The notes under the pieces were generated by a model that saw only the letters and a program-made list of their open reading frames with translations, had not been told where the DNA came from and did not search any database. Positions 33,207-41,812 of a stretch of 64,000 bases of DNA are shown here, piece by piece. The stretch covers positions 116,729-180,728 of the forward strand of contig CAZUYC010000085.1 of assembly GCA_964624475.1 (NCBI GenBank). The letters are read 5' to 3'. Position 1 is the stretch's first letter, and the number at the start of each line of letters is the position of its first letter. Source of the DNA: CAZUYC01 sp964624475. GTDB lineage: Bacteria > Myxococcota_A > UBA9160 > SMWR01. A program made the translations under genes and the position numbers.

Positions 33207-33237
33207 GAGGGCCCGACCCCACGCGGGTCGGGCCCTC
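33207..33237 (+). terminator. Strong hairpin after the DnaJ-like gene
   Basis: GAGGGCCCGACCC-CACGC-GGGTCGGGCCCTC is a perfect 13-bp stem with a 5-base loop, 15 bases after the stop. No U-tract follows, so it may act with Rho, or as mRNA 3'-end protection, in this GC-rich genome. Confidence 0.65.
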
Positions 33238-33576
33238 GGACGCCGGGGATCCACCCGAACGCGGTTCCGCGGCGTGCACCGCCGCTCGGGAGCTCCCACT
33301 CGGGCTCACCGCCGGCGGCCGAACGCCGGGATCGAGAGCAACATCCGTGCCGCGGCCGCAGCTCGCCGAAAACCCGCGGATCCGCGCGCCCCCGCAGGGC
33401 ACGCGGAAACGCTCTTCCGCTGGCGCGGAACGTTCCTTCCGGCCAGCAAGCGCGCGGAGCGCGCGCGCAGCGGGCCGGAGCTCCTGTGGAGCTCGGCCCA
33501 GGCGAGCGGAGGCTGGACCCCTGGCAAGGCCTTCGCCTTTTCGGGCGCCTCGGGGCTGTGCGATCCTGGGCCTTCG
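33238..33576. other. Intergenic region upstream of the TetR gene with a possible operator
   Basis: 339 bases without a supported gene. The perfect palindrome GGAACGTTCC (33427-33436) lies inside a larger dyad GCTGG ... CCAGC (33419-33447), a plausible TetR-type operator. A hairpin GAGCTCC-TGT-GGAGCTC sits at 33476-33492. The run around 33445-33470 weakly resembles the GCGCAGCG repeat family. Confidence 0.4.
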
Positions 33577-34242
33577 ATGGAGCCGAAGCGCCCGGTTCCC
33601 GAGCGCGTGCTGCGCGCGGACGACGGACGCCTCGCGCGCGGTCGCCGCAGCCGCGCGCGGATCCGCGCGGCGGCCCGCGCGCTCTTCGACGAGCGCGGCT
33701 TCGACCGCGCCACGCTGCGGGAGATCGCCGCGCGCGCCGGCATGGGCGCGAGCTCGATCTATCGCCACGTCCAGAGCAAGGAGGAGCTGCTCGTCCAGGA
33801 GCTCGCCGACCTCCAGGAGGAGGCCTGGACGCGCTTCCGGCTCGCCGACCGGCGCGCCGCGCCCGCGCGCGAGCGCATCGGCCGCCTCTTCGACGCGCAG
33901 CACGATCTGCTCGCGCGCGACGCGGACCTGACCGTCGTGGCCTTGCGGGCGACCACCTGGCCGGCCGCGCGCGTCTCGCGCCGCGTGCTCGCGCTCCAGG
34001 ACCGCACGGTGGGCCTGCTCGCGGAGATCCTGCAGGCCGGGCGCGTGCGCGGCGACCTCGACCGCGACGTGGACGTGCTCGCCGCGGCCCGCTCGCTCGT
34101 GCACGCGGCCACGGGCGCGCGGATCGCGTGGGCGAACGGGCTCCTCTCCGAGGAAGGCTGCCGCGCCGCGATCGAGGCGTCGCTGGAGCTCATGTTCCGC
34201 GGCATCGGCGCCCGCCGGGGCGCCGACCGCGGCGACGCGTAG
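33577..34242 (+). CDS. TetR-family transcriptional regulator
   Basis: 221 residues. The helix-turn-helix FDRATLREIAARAGMGASS then IYRHVQSKEELLVQELADL is classical TetR; the rest is an all-helical ligand domain. It sits nine bases before the acyl-CoA synthetase gene on the same strand, so it probably controls that operon in response to an acyl-CoA or fatty acid (inference). The GGAACGTTCC dyad upstream is a candidate operator. Confidence 0.93.
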   Translation: MEPKRPVPERVLRADDGRLARGRRSRARIRAAARALFDERGFDRATLREIAARAGMGASSIYRHVQSKEELLVQELADLQEEAWTRFRLADRRAAPARERIGRLFDAQHDLLARDADLTVVALRATTWPAARVSRRVLALQDRTVGLLAEILQAGRVRGDLDRDVDVLAAARSLVHAATGARIAWANGLLSEEGCRAAIEASLELMFRGIGARRGADRGDA

Positions 34243-34250
34243 GAGCCTCG

Positions 34251-35801
34251 ATGCCGGAGCTCGACATCCTGACACGCCTCGCCCGGGCGCAGCCCGGGAA
34301 GGTGGCCGTGGTCGACGACCGCCCGGGCCGCCCCGCGACCGCGGTCTCCTTCGCGGCGCTCGACGCCGAGGTGAACCGCCTCGCGAACGCGCTCCGCGCG
34401 CGCGGGGTCGCGAAGGGCGACAAGGTGGTCTGGTGCGGGATGAACTCGATCGGCGTGGTGCGGATCCTCCACGCCGCGCGCAAGATCGGCGTGACCGCCG
34501 TGCCGCTCAACTACCGGCTCACGCCCGAGGAGGCCGAGTTCGTCGTCGACGACTGCGACGCCGAGACGGTCTACGTCGATGCGGAGTTCGCCGAGCTCGC
34601 CGCGCGCATCCGGCCGCGGACGCCGAAGGTGCGCCAGGTGCTCGTCTACGACGGCCCGGCGCCGCCGGGGACGGAGGCCGTGGAGAAGCTCCTCGCGGCG
34701 GCCTCGGACGCCGAGCCCGAGCGGCCGGACGAGGCCGCCTCCACCATCATCTACACCTCCGGCACGACGGGCAAGCCCAAGGGCGCGCTGCGCCGCGGGC
34801 TCGGCGACCCGGAGCAGGTCCGCCGCATGGTCGAGCTGATCGGCTACCGGCCCGACGACGTCTACCTCACGACCGGCCCCCTCTACCACTCGGGGCCGGG
34901 CGGCTTCATGGCGCTGGCGCACAACCTCGGCAATACGGTCGTGATCCAGCGCCGCTTCGACCCGGAGGACTGGCTGCGCCTGCTCGCGAAGTACCGCGTC
35001 ACCACGACCTTCTCGGCGCCGACCCCGATCCGCATGGTCTGCAACCTTCCGCCCGAGCGGAAGGCGCCCCACGACCGGAGCTCCATGCGGCGCATGATCG
35101 CGAACGCGGCGCCGTGGTCCCTGGCCCTGAAGGAGCTCTACCTGGCGGATTTCCCCGAGGATTCGCTCTTCGAGGTCTACGGCTCGACCGAGCTCGGCGT
35201 GAACACGATCCTGCTGCCCGCCGACCAGCGCCGGAAGCGGGGCTCGTGCGGCAAGCCCGCGCCGACGGTCGAGATCAAGCTCTTCGATGACGACGGCAAG
35301 GAGGTCGCCCTGCCCGGCGTCCCGGGCGAGCTCTACGTGAAGAGCCGCACCGTCTTCGACACCTACTACAAGAACCACGACAAGTTCGAGGCCGACCGGC
35401 GCGGCGAGTTCCACACCGTGGGCGACGTCGCGTACCGGGACGAGGAGGGATACCTCTACATCTGCGACCGCAAGAAGGACATGATCATCTCGGGCGGGAT
35501 GAACGTCTACCCGGCCGAGATCGAGGCTGCGCTCGAGCACCACCCGCGCATCGTCGACGCCGCGGTGATCGGGATCCCGAGCGAGGAGTGGGGCGAGGCG
35601 GTCCACGCGGTCGTGGTGGCGCAGCCCGGGCTCGCCCTCTCGGAGGCGGACGTGATCGCCTTCGCGCGCGAGCACCTGGCCGGCTACAAGCTCCCGCGCT
35701 CGGTCTCGTTCGCCGACGAGATCCCGCGCACGGGGTCGGGGAAGATCCTGAAGCGCGTGCTGCGCGAGCCCTTCTGGCGCGGCCGCGAGCGGCGGGTTTG
35801 A
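34251..35801 (+). CDS. Acyl-CoA synthetase (AMP-forming)
   Basis: 516 residues of the ANL superfamily. TIIYTSGTTGKPKGALRR is the P-loop, VYGSTELGVNTI the A5 motif, FHTVGDVAYRDEEGYLYI and DRKKDMIISGGMNVYPAEIE A7/A8, and PRTGSGKILKRVLRE carries the A10 lysine. It activates a carboxylic acid to its CoA thioester. The upstream TetR gene and the nearby thiolase fit fatty-acid or steroid-side-chain catabolism. Confidence 0.95.
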   Translation: MPELDILTRLARAQPGKVAVVDDRPGRPATAVSFAALDAEVNRLANALRARGVAKGDKVVWCGMNSIGVVRILHAARKIGVTAVPLNYRLTPEEAEFVVDDCDAETVYVDAEFAELAARIRPRTPKVRQVLVYDGPAPPGTEAVEKLLAAASDAEPERPDEAASTIIYTSGTTGKPKGALRRGLGDPEQVRRMVELIGYRPDDVYLTTGPLYHSGPGGFMALAHNLGNTVVIQRRFDPEDWLRLLAKYRVTTTFSAPTPIRMVCNLPPERKAPHDRSSMRRMIANAAPWSLALKELYLADFPEDSLFEVYGSTELGVNTILLPADQRRKRGSCGKPAPTVEIKLFDDDGKEVALPGVPGELYVKSRTVFDTYYKNHDKFEADRRGEFHTVGDVAYRDEEGYLYICDRKKDMIISGGMNVYPAEIEAALEHHPRIVDAAVIGIPSEEWGEAVHAVVVAQPGLALSEADVIAFAREHLAGYKLPRSVSFADEIPRTGSGKILKRVLREPFWRGRERRV

Positions 35802-35873
35802 GGAGCCCTGGCGGCCAGCGGAGGTTCCCCCCGGACCTCGGGCGCCCGCACGACGCCGGGGGGGCGAGGGGGG

Positions 35874-36488
35874 CTACTCCAGCGCCGCGAGCGCGGTGAG
35901 GTCGAGGTCGGCGTCGATCTCCGCCTGCTTCGCGCGCCGCCAGGCGTCGAAGTCGGGGCCGTCCCAGGCGCGGTGCTCGCCGCGGCGGTAGGCCTGCGCG
36001 TTGCGGTGGTAGAGCCAGGCGTTCATGCGGTTGGCGCGCGCGTTCTCGCGCCCGGCGATCCGCTTCGCCGGGACGCCCGCCAGGATCGAGCCTGCGGGGA
36101 AGACCTTGCCCTCGGGCACGACCGCCCCGCCCGCGACGATCGAGCCCGCGCCGATCACGGCGCCGTCCATCACGATCGCCCCGATGCCGACGAGCACGGC
36201 GTCCTCGAGCGTGCAGCCGTGGACGGTCGCGTGGTGCGCGACCGAGCAGAAGTCGCCGATCCGCGTCGGGTCGTCGTAGCCCACGTGGATCATCGCGAAG
36301 TCCTGGACGTTGCTGCAGCGCCCGATCCGGATCTCCTGGCACTCGGCGCGCGCCACGGCGTTGTGCCAGAGCGAGGAGCCGGCGCCGATCGAGACGCGTC
36401 CGAAGATCTGCGCGCTGGGCGCGATCCACGCGCTCGCGTGGATCGATTGCATCTGCGCGTAGGCGGCCGCGCCGTGCCGCGCGCTCAC
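35874..36488 (-). CDS. Gamma-class carbonic anhydrase-like hexapeptide protein
   Basis: About 204 residues forming a left-handed beta-helix. ASAWIAPSAQIFGRVSIGAG starts the helix. RCSNVQDFAMIHVG and CSVAHHATVHGCTLEDAVLV place the three zinc His residues, and IVAGGAVVPEGKVFPAGSIL ends it. GTG 36488 overlaps the upstream peptidase stop (GTGA); ATG 36452 (MQSIHASAW) is an alternative. A role in CO2 hydration or acyl-CoA metabolism (YrdA/PaaY type) is possible. Confidence 0.9.
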   Translation of the reverse strand: MSARHGAAAYAQMQSIHASAWIAPSAQIFGRVSIGAGSSLWHNAVARAECQEIRIGRCSNVQDFAMIHVGYDDPTRIGDFCSVAHHATVHGCTLEDAVLVGIGAIVMDGAVIGAGSIVAGGAVVPEGKVFPAGSILAGVPAKRIAGRENARANRMNAWLYHRNAQAYRRGEHRAWDGPDFDAWRRAKQAEIDADLDLTALAALE

Positions 36489-37672
36489 TCCGGGGGCCTC
36501 GCCTCGAAGACCTCCCGGGCGCGGCGGCGCAGCTCGGCGTCGCAGAAGAAGTCGAGCGCCGTCATCGCGAGCGCCTTCGCGCCGTCGAGGGCGGCGGCAT
36601 CGCCGAGCTCGGAGCCCGCCCACTTCGCGAACTCGGGGTTGTGGATCGTCACGTGCAGGGGCGCGGCCGCGAGCATCGGGTGGATCGCGGGCAGGCGGTA
36701 GCTCACGTTTCCGAGGTCGGTGCTGCCCTGGAGCCCCGGCGGGAGCTTCTCGACCGGGAAGAACTCGCGGCCCAGCGACTCCGCGTTGCGGCGGAAGGCC
36801 GTGGCGAGGGGCTCGTTGGCAAAGATGTCGCGGTAGTCGGCCTCGCCCCAGGCGAGCTCGAGCTCCGAGCCCGTGGCGAGCGCGCCGGCGCGGAAGCAGG
36901 CCTCGACCCGCGACTTCAGCGGTGGGAGCTCCTGGAAGTCGGCGGCGCGCACGTAGAAGCGGCCCGCCGTGCGCTCGGGCACGACGTTCGGCGCCTGGCC
37001 CCCGTCGGTCACGATGCCGTGCACCCGCTCGGTCGGGCGGATGTGCTGGCGCAGCGCCGCGATCGCCTGGTAGGCGAGCATCATCGCGTCGAGCGCGTTC
37101 ACGCCGCGCTCGGGCATCGCGGCGGCGTGGGCGGCCTGCCCGCGGAAGACGACATCGAGCTCCGCCATCGCGATGCACGGCATGCTCACGAGGTTCACGC
37201 CGGCGGGGTGGATCATCAGCGCCGCGTCCACACCCTCGAAGGCGCCGCGGCGCGCCAGGATCTCCTTGCCGCAGCCGTGCTCCTCGGCCGGCGTTCCGAG
37301 CACGCGGACGCGCCCCGGCAGCCGCGACCCGAGCGAGGCGAGCGCGAGACCGGCCCCCGTGGCGGCCGTCGCGATCAGGTTGTGGCCGCAGGCGTGCCCG
37401 ATCCCGGGCAGCGCGTCGTACTCCGCGAGGAGCGCCACGCACGGCGCGTCCTCGGGGCCGAACTCCGCCGAGAAGGCCGTCGGGAGCCCGTAGCAGCCCG
37501 CGCGGACCTCGATCCCCGCGCCGCGCAGCGCCGCGACGAGGCGCCGGGCCGCCTCGTGCTCCTCGAAGGCGAGCTCGGGCTTCGCGTGGATCCCGTGCGA
37601 GATCGCGAGCAGCTCGTCGCGCCGCGCGTCCACCGCGCCCCGGACGGCGTCCTTGAGGGAGGCCAGGCCCAC
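36485..37672 (-). CDS. M20-family amidohydrolase/peptidase
   Basis: 395 residues from GTG 37672. ALLAEYDALPGIGHACGHN contains the metal-binding region, GTPAEEHGCGKEIL the catalytic Glu pair, FRGQAAHAAAMPERGVNALD the dimerisation domain, and VTIHNPEFA a late His ligand. Relatives include aminobenzoyl-glutamate and N-acyl-amino-acid hydrolases. It is coupled to the carbonic-anhydrase-like gene and divergent from the quinone oxidoreductase gene. Confidence 0.92.
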   Translation of the reverse strand: MGLASLKDAVRGAVDARRDELLAISHGIHAKPELAFEEHEAARRLVAALRGAGIEVRAGCYGLPTAFSAEFGPEDAPCVALLAEYDALPGIGHACGHNLIATAATGAGLALASLGSRLPGRVRVLGTPAEEHGCGKEILARRGAFEGVDAALMIHPAGVNLVSMPCIAMAELDVVFRGQAAHAAAMPERGVNALDAMMLAYQAIAALRQHIRPTERVHGIVTDGGQAPNVVPERTAGRFYVRAADFQELPPLKSRVEACFRAGALATGSELELAWGEADYRDIFANEPLATAFRRNAESLGREFFPVEKLPPGLQGSTDLGNVSYRLPAIHPMLAAAPLHVTIHNPEFAKWAGSELGDAAALDGAKALAMTALDFFCDAELRRRAREVFEARPPE

Positions 37673-37754
37673 CCGCGCAGTGTACCCGATCGCGCCGGGT
37701 CGCCCCGCGCTGGCCGCGTTAGAATCGCGACCCCCGCCCGACCTGGAGGCCCCC

Positions 37755-38729
37755 ATGCGCGCCGTCGTCGTCGATCGCTGGATGGAGCCCCGCGAGCTCG
37801 AGGTGCGCGAGGTGCCGGAGCCCGAGACGCGGCCCGGGACGCTCAAGCTCGAGGTCCGGGCCGCCGGCTGCAACTTCTTCGACATCCTGATGGTGCAGGG
37901 GCGCTACCAGGTGAAGCCGCCGTTCCCGTTCATTCCGGGGGCGGAGGTCGCGGGGGTCGTGCGCGAGGTGGGGCCGGAGGTGCGCGGCTTCGCGCCGGGC
38001 GACTTCGTACTCGCGACCGCCGGTCTCGGCGGCTTCGCGGAGGTCGCGCTCGCTCCGGCGGCGGCCGCCTACCGCCTTCCCGACGGTATGTCCTTCGCGG
38101 AGGGCGCGGCCCTGCCGATCGTCTATCCGACCGCGTACGCGGGCCTCGTCTTCCGGGCGGCGCTCCAGGCGGGGGAGGACCTGCTCGTGCACGCGGCCGC
38201 GGGGGGCGTCGGCCTCGCCGCGGTGCAGATCGGGAAGGCGCTCGGCGCGCGCGTGATCGCGACCGCCAGCGGGCCCGAGAAGCTCGAGGTCGCGCGCCGC
38301 GAGGGCGCCGACCAGTTGATCGACTACCAGAAGGAGGACTTCGTCGCGCGCGTCCTCGAACTCACCGGCGGCAAGGGCGCCGACGTGATCTACGACTCCG
38401 TCGGAGGCGACGTCTTCGAGAAGTCGATGAAGTGCATCGCCTGGAGCGGGCGGCTCCTCGTGATCGGCTTCGCGAGCGGCGTGATCCCGAGCGTGCAGGC
38501 GAACCGGATCCTGCTCAAGAACATCGCGGTGACGGGCCTGCACTGGGGCGCGCACGCTGCGAAGGACCCCGCGAAGATCCCGCGCACCTTCGAGGCGCTC
38601 TTCGAGCTCCAGCGCGCCGGCAAGATCCGCCCGGTCGTCTTCGCGAGCTACCCGCTCGACGAGGTGCCGGCCGCCCTCGAGGCGCTCGGGAGCCGCAAGA
38701 CCTGGGGCAAGCTCATCGTCGCGCCCTGA
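37755..38729 (+). CDS. NADPH:quinone oxidoreductase (zeta-crystallin type, MDR superfamily)
   Basis: 324 residues. CNFFDILMVQGRYQVKPPFP and FIPGAEVAGVVREVG form the GroES-like domain; LLVHAAAGGVGLAAVQIGKA is the nucleotide-binding Rossmann motif. No zinc ligands are seen, as expected for quinone reductases. TGGAGG lies eight bases before ATG 37755. The stop overlaps the NDH-2 ATG (TGATG), so the two redox enzymes are co-translated. Confidence 0.93.
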   Translation: MRAVVVDRWMEPRELEVREVPEPETRPGTLKLEVRAAGCNFFDILMVQGRYQVKPPFPFIPGAEVAGVVREVGPEVRGFAPGDFVLATAGLGGFAEVALAPAAAAYRLPDGMSFAEGAALPIVYPTAYAGLVFRAALQAGEDLLVHAAAGGVGLAAVQIGKALGARVIATASGPEKLEVARREGADQLIDYQKEDFVARVLELTGGKGADVIYDSVGGDVFEKSMKCIAWSGRLLVIGFASGVIPSVQANRILLKNIAVTGLHWGAHAAKDPAKIPRTFEALFELQRAGKIRPVVFASYPLDEVPAALEALGSRKTWGKLIVAP

Positions 38730-40072
38730 TGCGGCGCATCGTCGTCGTCGGCGGAGGCTTCGCGGGTCTCCAGGTCGCGAAGGGGCTCGGCGGGCGCGAG
38801 GGCGTCCTCGTGACGCTCGTCGACCGCGAGAACCACCACCTCTTCCAGCCGCTGCTCTACCAGGTGGCGATGGCCGGGCTCTCGCCGGCCGAGATCGCCG
38901 TGCCGATCCGCGGCCTCCTCTCGCGCTACCGCAACGTGCGCGTGCTGCGCGAGGAGGCGCGGGCGGTGGACCTGGCCGCACGCTTCGTGACGACCGACTC
39001 GGGCGGCCACGCCTACGACTCGCTCGTGCTCGCCTGCGGCGCGCACCACGACTACTTCGGTCACGACGAGTGGGAGGAGTTCGCGCCGGGCCTCAAGACC
39101 CTGGCGCAGGCCACGGAGATCCGCCGCCGCGTGCTCACGGCCTTCGAGGAGGCCGAGAAGGAGTCGGAAGCGGAGCGCAAGCGAGCGCTCTTGACCTTCG
39201 TGATCGTCGGCGGCGGCCCGACGGGCGTCGAGCTCGCCGGCGCGATCGGAGAGATGAGCCGCTTCACGCTGGCGCAAGACTTCCGCAGCATCGACCCCAC
39301 GCTCGCGCGCGTGATCCTCGTCGAGGCGGGGCCGCGGATCCTGCCGGCCTTCGCTGCGAGGCTCGCGAGCCGGGCCACGCGCGACCTCGAGAGCCTCGGC
39401 GTGCAGGTCTGGACCGAGAGCGCGGTCACGGGAATCGACGCGGGCTCCGTCCTGGTGGGAGGGGAGAAGATCCGCGCCGCGACGGCGCTCTGGGCCGCCG
39501 GCGTCCGGGCCTCGGAGCTCGGCGCGACGCTCGGCGTCCCCCTCGACGCGCGCGGTCGCGTGCAGGTCGGTCCCGATCTCGCGATCCCGGGTCACCCGGA
39601 GGTCTTCGTGGCGGGCGATCAGGCGAGCCCGCCGCCGGCGGATGGGCGCCCGCTCCCCGGCCTGGCGCCCGTGGCGATGCAGGCGGGGCGCCACCTCGCG
39701 CGCACGCTCCTGCGCGAGCTGCGCGGAGAGCCGCGCGAGCCCTTCCGCTACGTCGACCGCGGTCAGGCCGCCACGATCGGGCGCAGCCGCGCCCTCGTCG
39801 AGATCGGCCGCCTCCGCTTCGGCGGCTTCGCGGCCTGGCTCGGCTGGCTCCTGCTCCACATCTACCACCTGGTCGGCTTCCGCAACCGGCTCTTCGTCGT
39901 GATCCAGTGGGCCTGGTCGTACCTGACCTTCGGACGCGGCGCACGCCTCATCGTCGACCGCGAGTGGCGCCTGCGCCGCCCCGCAAAGCGAGCCGAAGGC
40001 CATCAGGCTTCGTCGAGCCAGCAAGCGCCCGTAGGCGCGCGCAGCGAGCCGAAGGCGAGCGGAGTAAATTGA
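38729..40072 (+). CDS. ndh: Type II NADH:quinone oxidoreductase
   Basis: 447 residues. RIVVVGGGFAGLQVAKGLGG binds FAD and FVIVGGGPTGVELAGAIGEM binds NADH. NHHLFQPLLYQVAMAGLSP, HPEVFVAGDQA and APVAMQAGRH are NDH-2 hallmarks. A C-terminal amphipathic and hydrophobic region (AWLGWLLLHIYHLVGFRNRL) anchors it to the inner membrane. It passes electrons to quinone without pumping protons. The last ~30 residues (RAEGHQASSSQQAPVGARS) are encoded by repeat DNA. Confidence 0.93.
   Translation: MRRIVVVGGGFAGLQVAKGLGGREGVLVTLVDRENHHLFQPLLYQVAMAGLSPAEIAVPIRGLLSRYRNVRVLREEARAVDLAARFVTTDSGGHAYDSLVLACGAHHDYFGHDEWEEFAPGLKTLAQATEIRRRVLTAFEEAEKESEAERKRALLTFVIVGGGPTGVELAGAIGEMSRFTLAQDFRSIDPTLARVILVEAGPRILPAFAARLASRATRDLESLGVQVWTESAVTGIDAGSVLVGGEKIRAATALWAAGVRASELGATLGVPLDARGRVQVGPDLAIPGHPEVFVAGDQASPPPADGRPLPGLAPVAMQAGRHLARTLLRELRGEPREPFRYVDRGQAATIGRSRALVEIGRLRFGGFAAWLGWLLLHIYHLVGFRNRLFVVIQWAWSYLTFGRGARLIVDREWRLRRPAKRAEGHQASSSQQAPVGARSEPKASGVN
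40035..40069 (+). repeat. Copy of the dispersed GCGCAGCGAGCC repeat
   Basis: GCGCGCGCAGCGAGCCGAAG then GCGAGCGGAGTAAAT, matching the arms of the inverted-repeat element at 61073-61299 and related to the pair at 31229-31321. A shorter partial copy (AAGCGAGCCGAAGGC) lies at 39986-40000. Both copies are inside the 3' end of the NDH-2 gene, whose stop follows at 40070-40072. Confidence 0.75.
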
Positions 40073-40131
40073 GCTAGCTGCTACAGCTAGCTGCTACAGC
40101 TAGCTGCTCCAGCTAGCTGCTACAGCTAGCT
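40072..40131. repeat. 13-bp tandem repeat between convergent genes
   Basis: Unit AGCTAGCTGCTAC, 4.6 copies (the third has CTCC for CTAC), ending in AGCTAGCT. Each unit holds the palindrome AGCTAGCT with CTAG. The first base is the last base of the NDH-2 stop and the array contains the thiolase TAG stop (40126-40128). Because 13 is not a multiple of three, the array places TAG codons in several frames of both strands. Copy number is probably variable. Confidence 0.85.
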
Positions 40132-41298
40132 CGCCGCAAGAATCAGCCCGCTGGTCGGGACCCCGGTGCCGGCCGTCACGACCACGTGCTCGACGCCGGG
40201 CACCTGGTTCACCGCGCTGCCGCGGATCTGCCGCACCGCCTCGGCGATCCCGTTCATGCCGTGGATGTAGGCCTCGCCGAGCTGACCGCCGTGCGTGTTG
40301 ATCGGGAGCGATCCGCCGAGCTCGATCCTGCCGCCCTGCACGAAGTCCTTGGCCTCGCCGCGCTTGCAGAAGCCGAACTCCTCGAGCTGGGTCAGCACGA
40401 AGGGCGTGAAGTGGTCGTAGATCACGGCGGTCTGCACGTCGTCGGGGCCGATCCCGGCGCTGCGGTAGAGCTGGCGCGCGACGAGCCCCATCTCGGGCAG
40501 CCCGCTGATCTCGCCGGCGTAGTATCCGGTCATCATCTGCTGCTCGCGGCTCGCGCCCTGCGCGGCCCCCGCGACGAGCGCCGGCCTCTGGCGCAGGTCG
40601 CGCGCGCGCTCGGCGCTCACCACCACGACGGCGACGGCGCCGTCGCTCTCCTGGCAGCAGTCGAGCAGGCGCAGCGGCTCGACGATCCAGCGCGAGCTCT
40701 GGTGCTCCTCCAGCGTGATCGGCCGCTGATGGAACCAGGCGGCGGGATTGGTCGCGGCATGCTTGCGGCAGGCGACCGACACGCGCCCGAAGTCCGCGCT
40801 CGTGGCGCCGTACTCCTCCATGTAGCGCCGCGCCGACATCGCGACCCAGGACGCGGGCGTGAGCAGGCCGTAGGGGGCGTACCAGCCGAAGTGCGCGCTC
40901 TCGGTCGTGGGCGTGGGGGGCCGGTCCTGCACGCCGGCCCCGAAGCGCTGCATCGAGCGCTCGTTCATGGCGCGGTAGCACACGACCACGTCGGCCACGC
41001 CGGTCGCCACCGCCATGGCGGCCTGGTGCACCGTGCCGCAGGCGGCGCCGCCGCCGTAGTGGATGCAGCTGAAGAAGCGCAGCTCGCCGCCGCCGATCGC
41101 GCGGTTGATCTCGATCGACGGGTTGTTGTCGATGCTGAAGTTGCAGTAGCCGTCGACGTCGGCGGGCTCGAGGCCGGCGTCGGCGAGGGCCGCGAGCACG
41201 GCCTCGCAGGCGAGGCGCAGCTCGCTGCGGCCGGAGTCCTTCGAGAACTCCGTCTGGCCGATGCCGGCGATCGCCGCCCGGCGGGAGAGGCCGCTCAC
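40126..41298 (-). CDS. SCP-x-like thiolase / acetyl-CoA acetyltransferase
   Basis: 390 residues. IAGIGQTEFSKDSGRSELRL starts the fold; SCIHYGGGAACGTVHQAAMA lies where thiolases place the nucleophilic Cys. PINTHGGQLGEAYIHGMNGI holds the catalytic His. The second C-x-G of classic thiolases is degenerate (TAGTGVPTSG), as in lipid-transfer-type thiolases and steroid aldolases. GTG 41298 overlaps the OB-protein stop (GTGA). Thiolase/OB pairs form complexes in acyl-CoA or steroid-side-chain cleavage. Confidence 0.92.
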   Translation of the reverse strand: MSGLSRRAAIAGIGQTEFSKDSGRSELRLACEAVLAALADAGLEPADVDGYCNFSIDNNPSIEINRAIGGGELRFFSCIHYGGGAACGTVHQAAMAVATGVADVVVCYRAMNERSMQRFGAGVQDRPPTPTTESAHFGWYAPYGLLTPASWVAMSARRYMEEYGATSADFGRVSVACRKHAATNPAAWFHQRPITLEEHQSSRWIVEPLRLLDCCQESDGAVAVVVVSAERARDLRQRPALVAGAAQGASREQQMMTGYYAGEISGLPEMGLVARQLYRSAGIGPDDVQTAVIYDHFTPFVLTQLEEFGFCKRGEAKDFVQGGRIELGGSLPINTHGGQLGEAYIHGMNGIAEAVRQIRGSAVNQVPGVEHVVVTAGTGVPTSGLILAAS

Positions 41299-41726
41299 GC
41301 GCGCCCCGGGCCGTCCGCCGGCCGGAAGCACGGCAGCCGGAACCCCGGCTCCACCTCGACGATCTCGCAGCGGACGGGCATGCCGACGCGGATCGCCTCG
41401 GGGGCGACGCCGACGAGGTTCGCGACGATGCGCGGGCCCTCCTCGAGCTCGACGAGGCCGATCGGATTCGGATACTGGAAGGGCGGGATCGCGGGGTGGT
41501 GCGCGACCACGAAGCTGTAGACGCGCCCGCGGCCGCAGACCTCGACCGGCTTCCACTCGAAGCCGTGGCAGACGGAGCAGACGGGCGCGGGAGGGTGGCG
41601 GAGGCGGCCGCAGGCGCAGCGCTGGAGCAGGAGCCTCCCGGCCGCGACCCCTTCCCAGAAGAACGCGTTGTCGACCGTAATCGCGGGGCGCGGTCGCCTG
41701 CGCGCGGCTGCGGCTCGCTCGGCCAT
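41295..41726 (-). CDS. Zn-ribbon/OB-fold (DUF35-type) partner of the thiolase
   Basis: 143 residues. CACGRLRHPPAPVCSVCHG is the rubredoxin-like zinc ribbon with four Cys; the OB fold follows (GRGRVYSFVVAHHPAIPPFQ, then PIGLVELEEGPRIVANLVG). These ChsH2/Ltp2-partner-like proteins bind thiolase-fold or MaoC enzymes and help position acyl-CoA. It is coupled to the thiolase gene downstream. Confidence 0.93.
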   Translation of the reverse strand: MAERAAAARRRPRPAITVDNAFFWEGVAAGRLLLQRCACGRLRHPPAPVCSVCHGFEWKPVEVCGRGRVYSFVVAHHPAIPPFQYPNPIGLVELEEGPRIVANLVGVAPEAIRVGMPVRCEIVEVEPGFRLPCFRPADGPGRA

Positions 41727-41812
41727 GGTCGATCCGGCTCTCCTGCGCCCTGCCCGACGGGCGGCGGAGGGTAGCCGGCTCGCGGCGGATGGCGACGGCG
41801 CCGGGCCGCGGC

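Noticed and set aside
40072..40131. CRISPR array or clustered regulatory sites
   Set aside because: The units are only 13 bp and contiguous, with no unique spacers and no cas genes.
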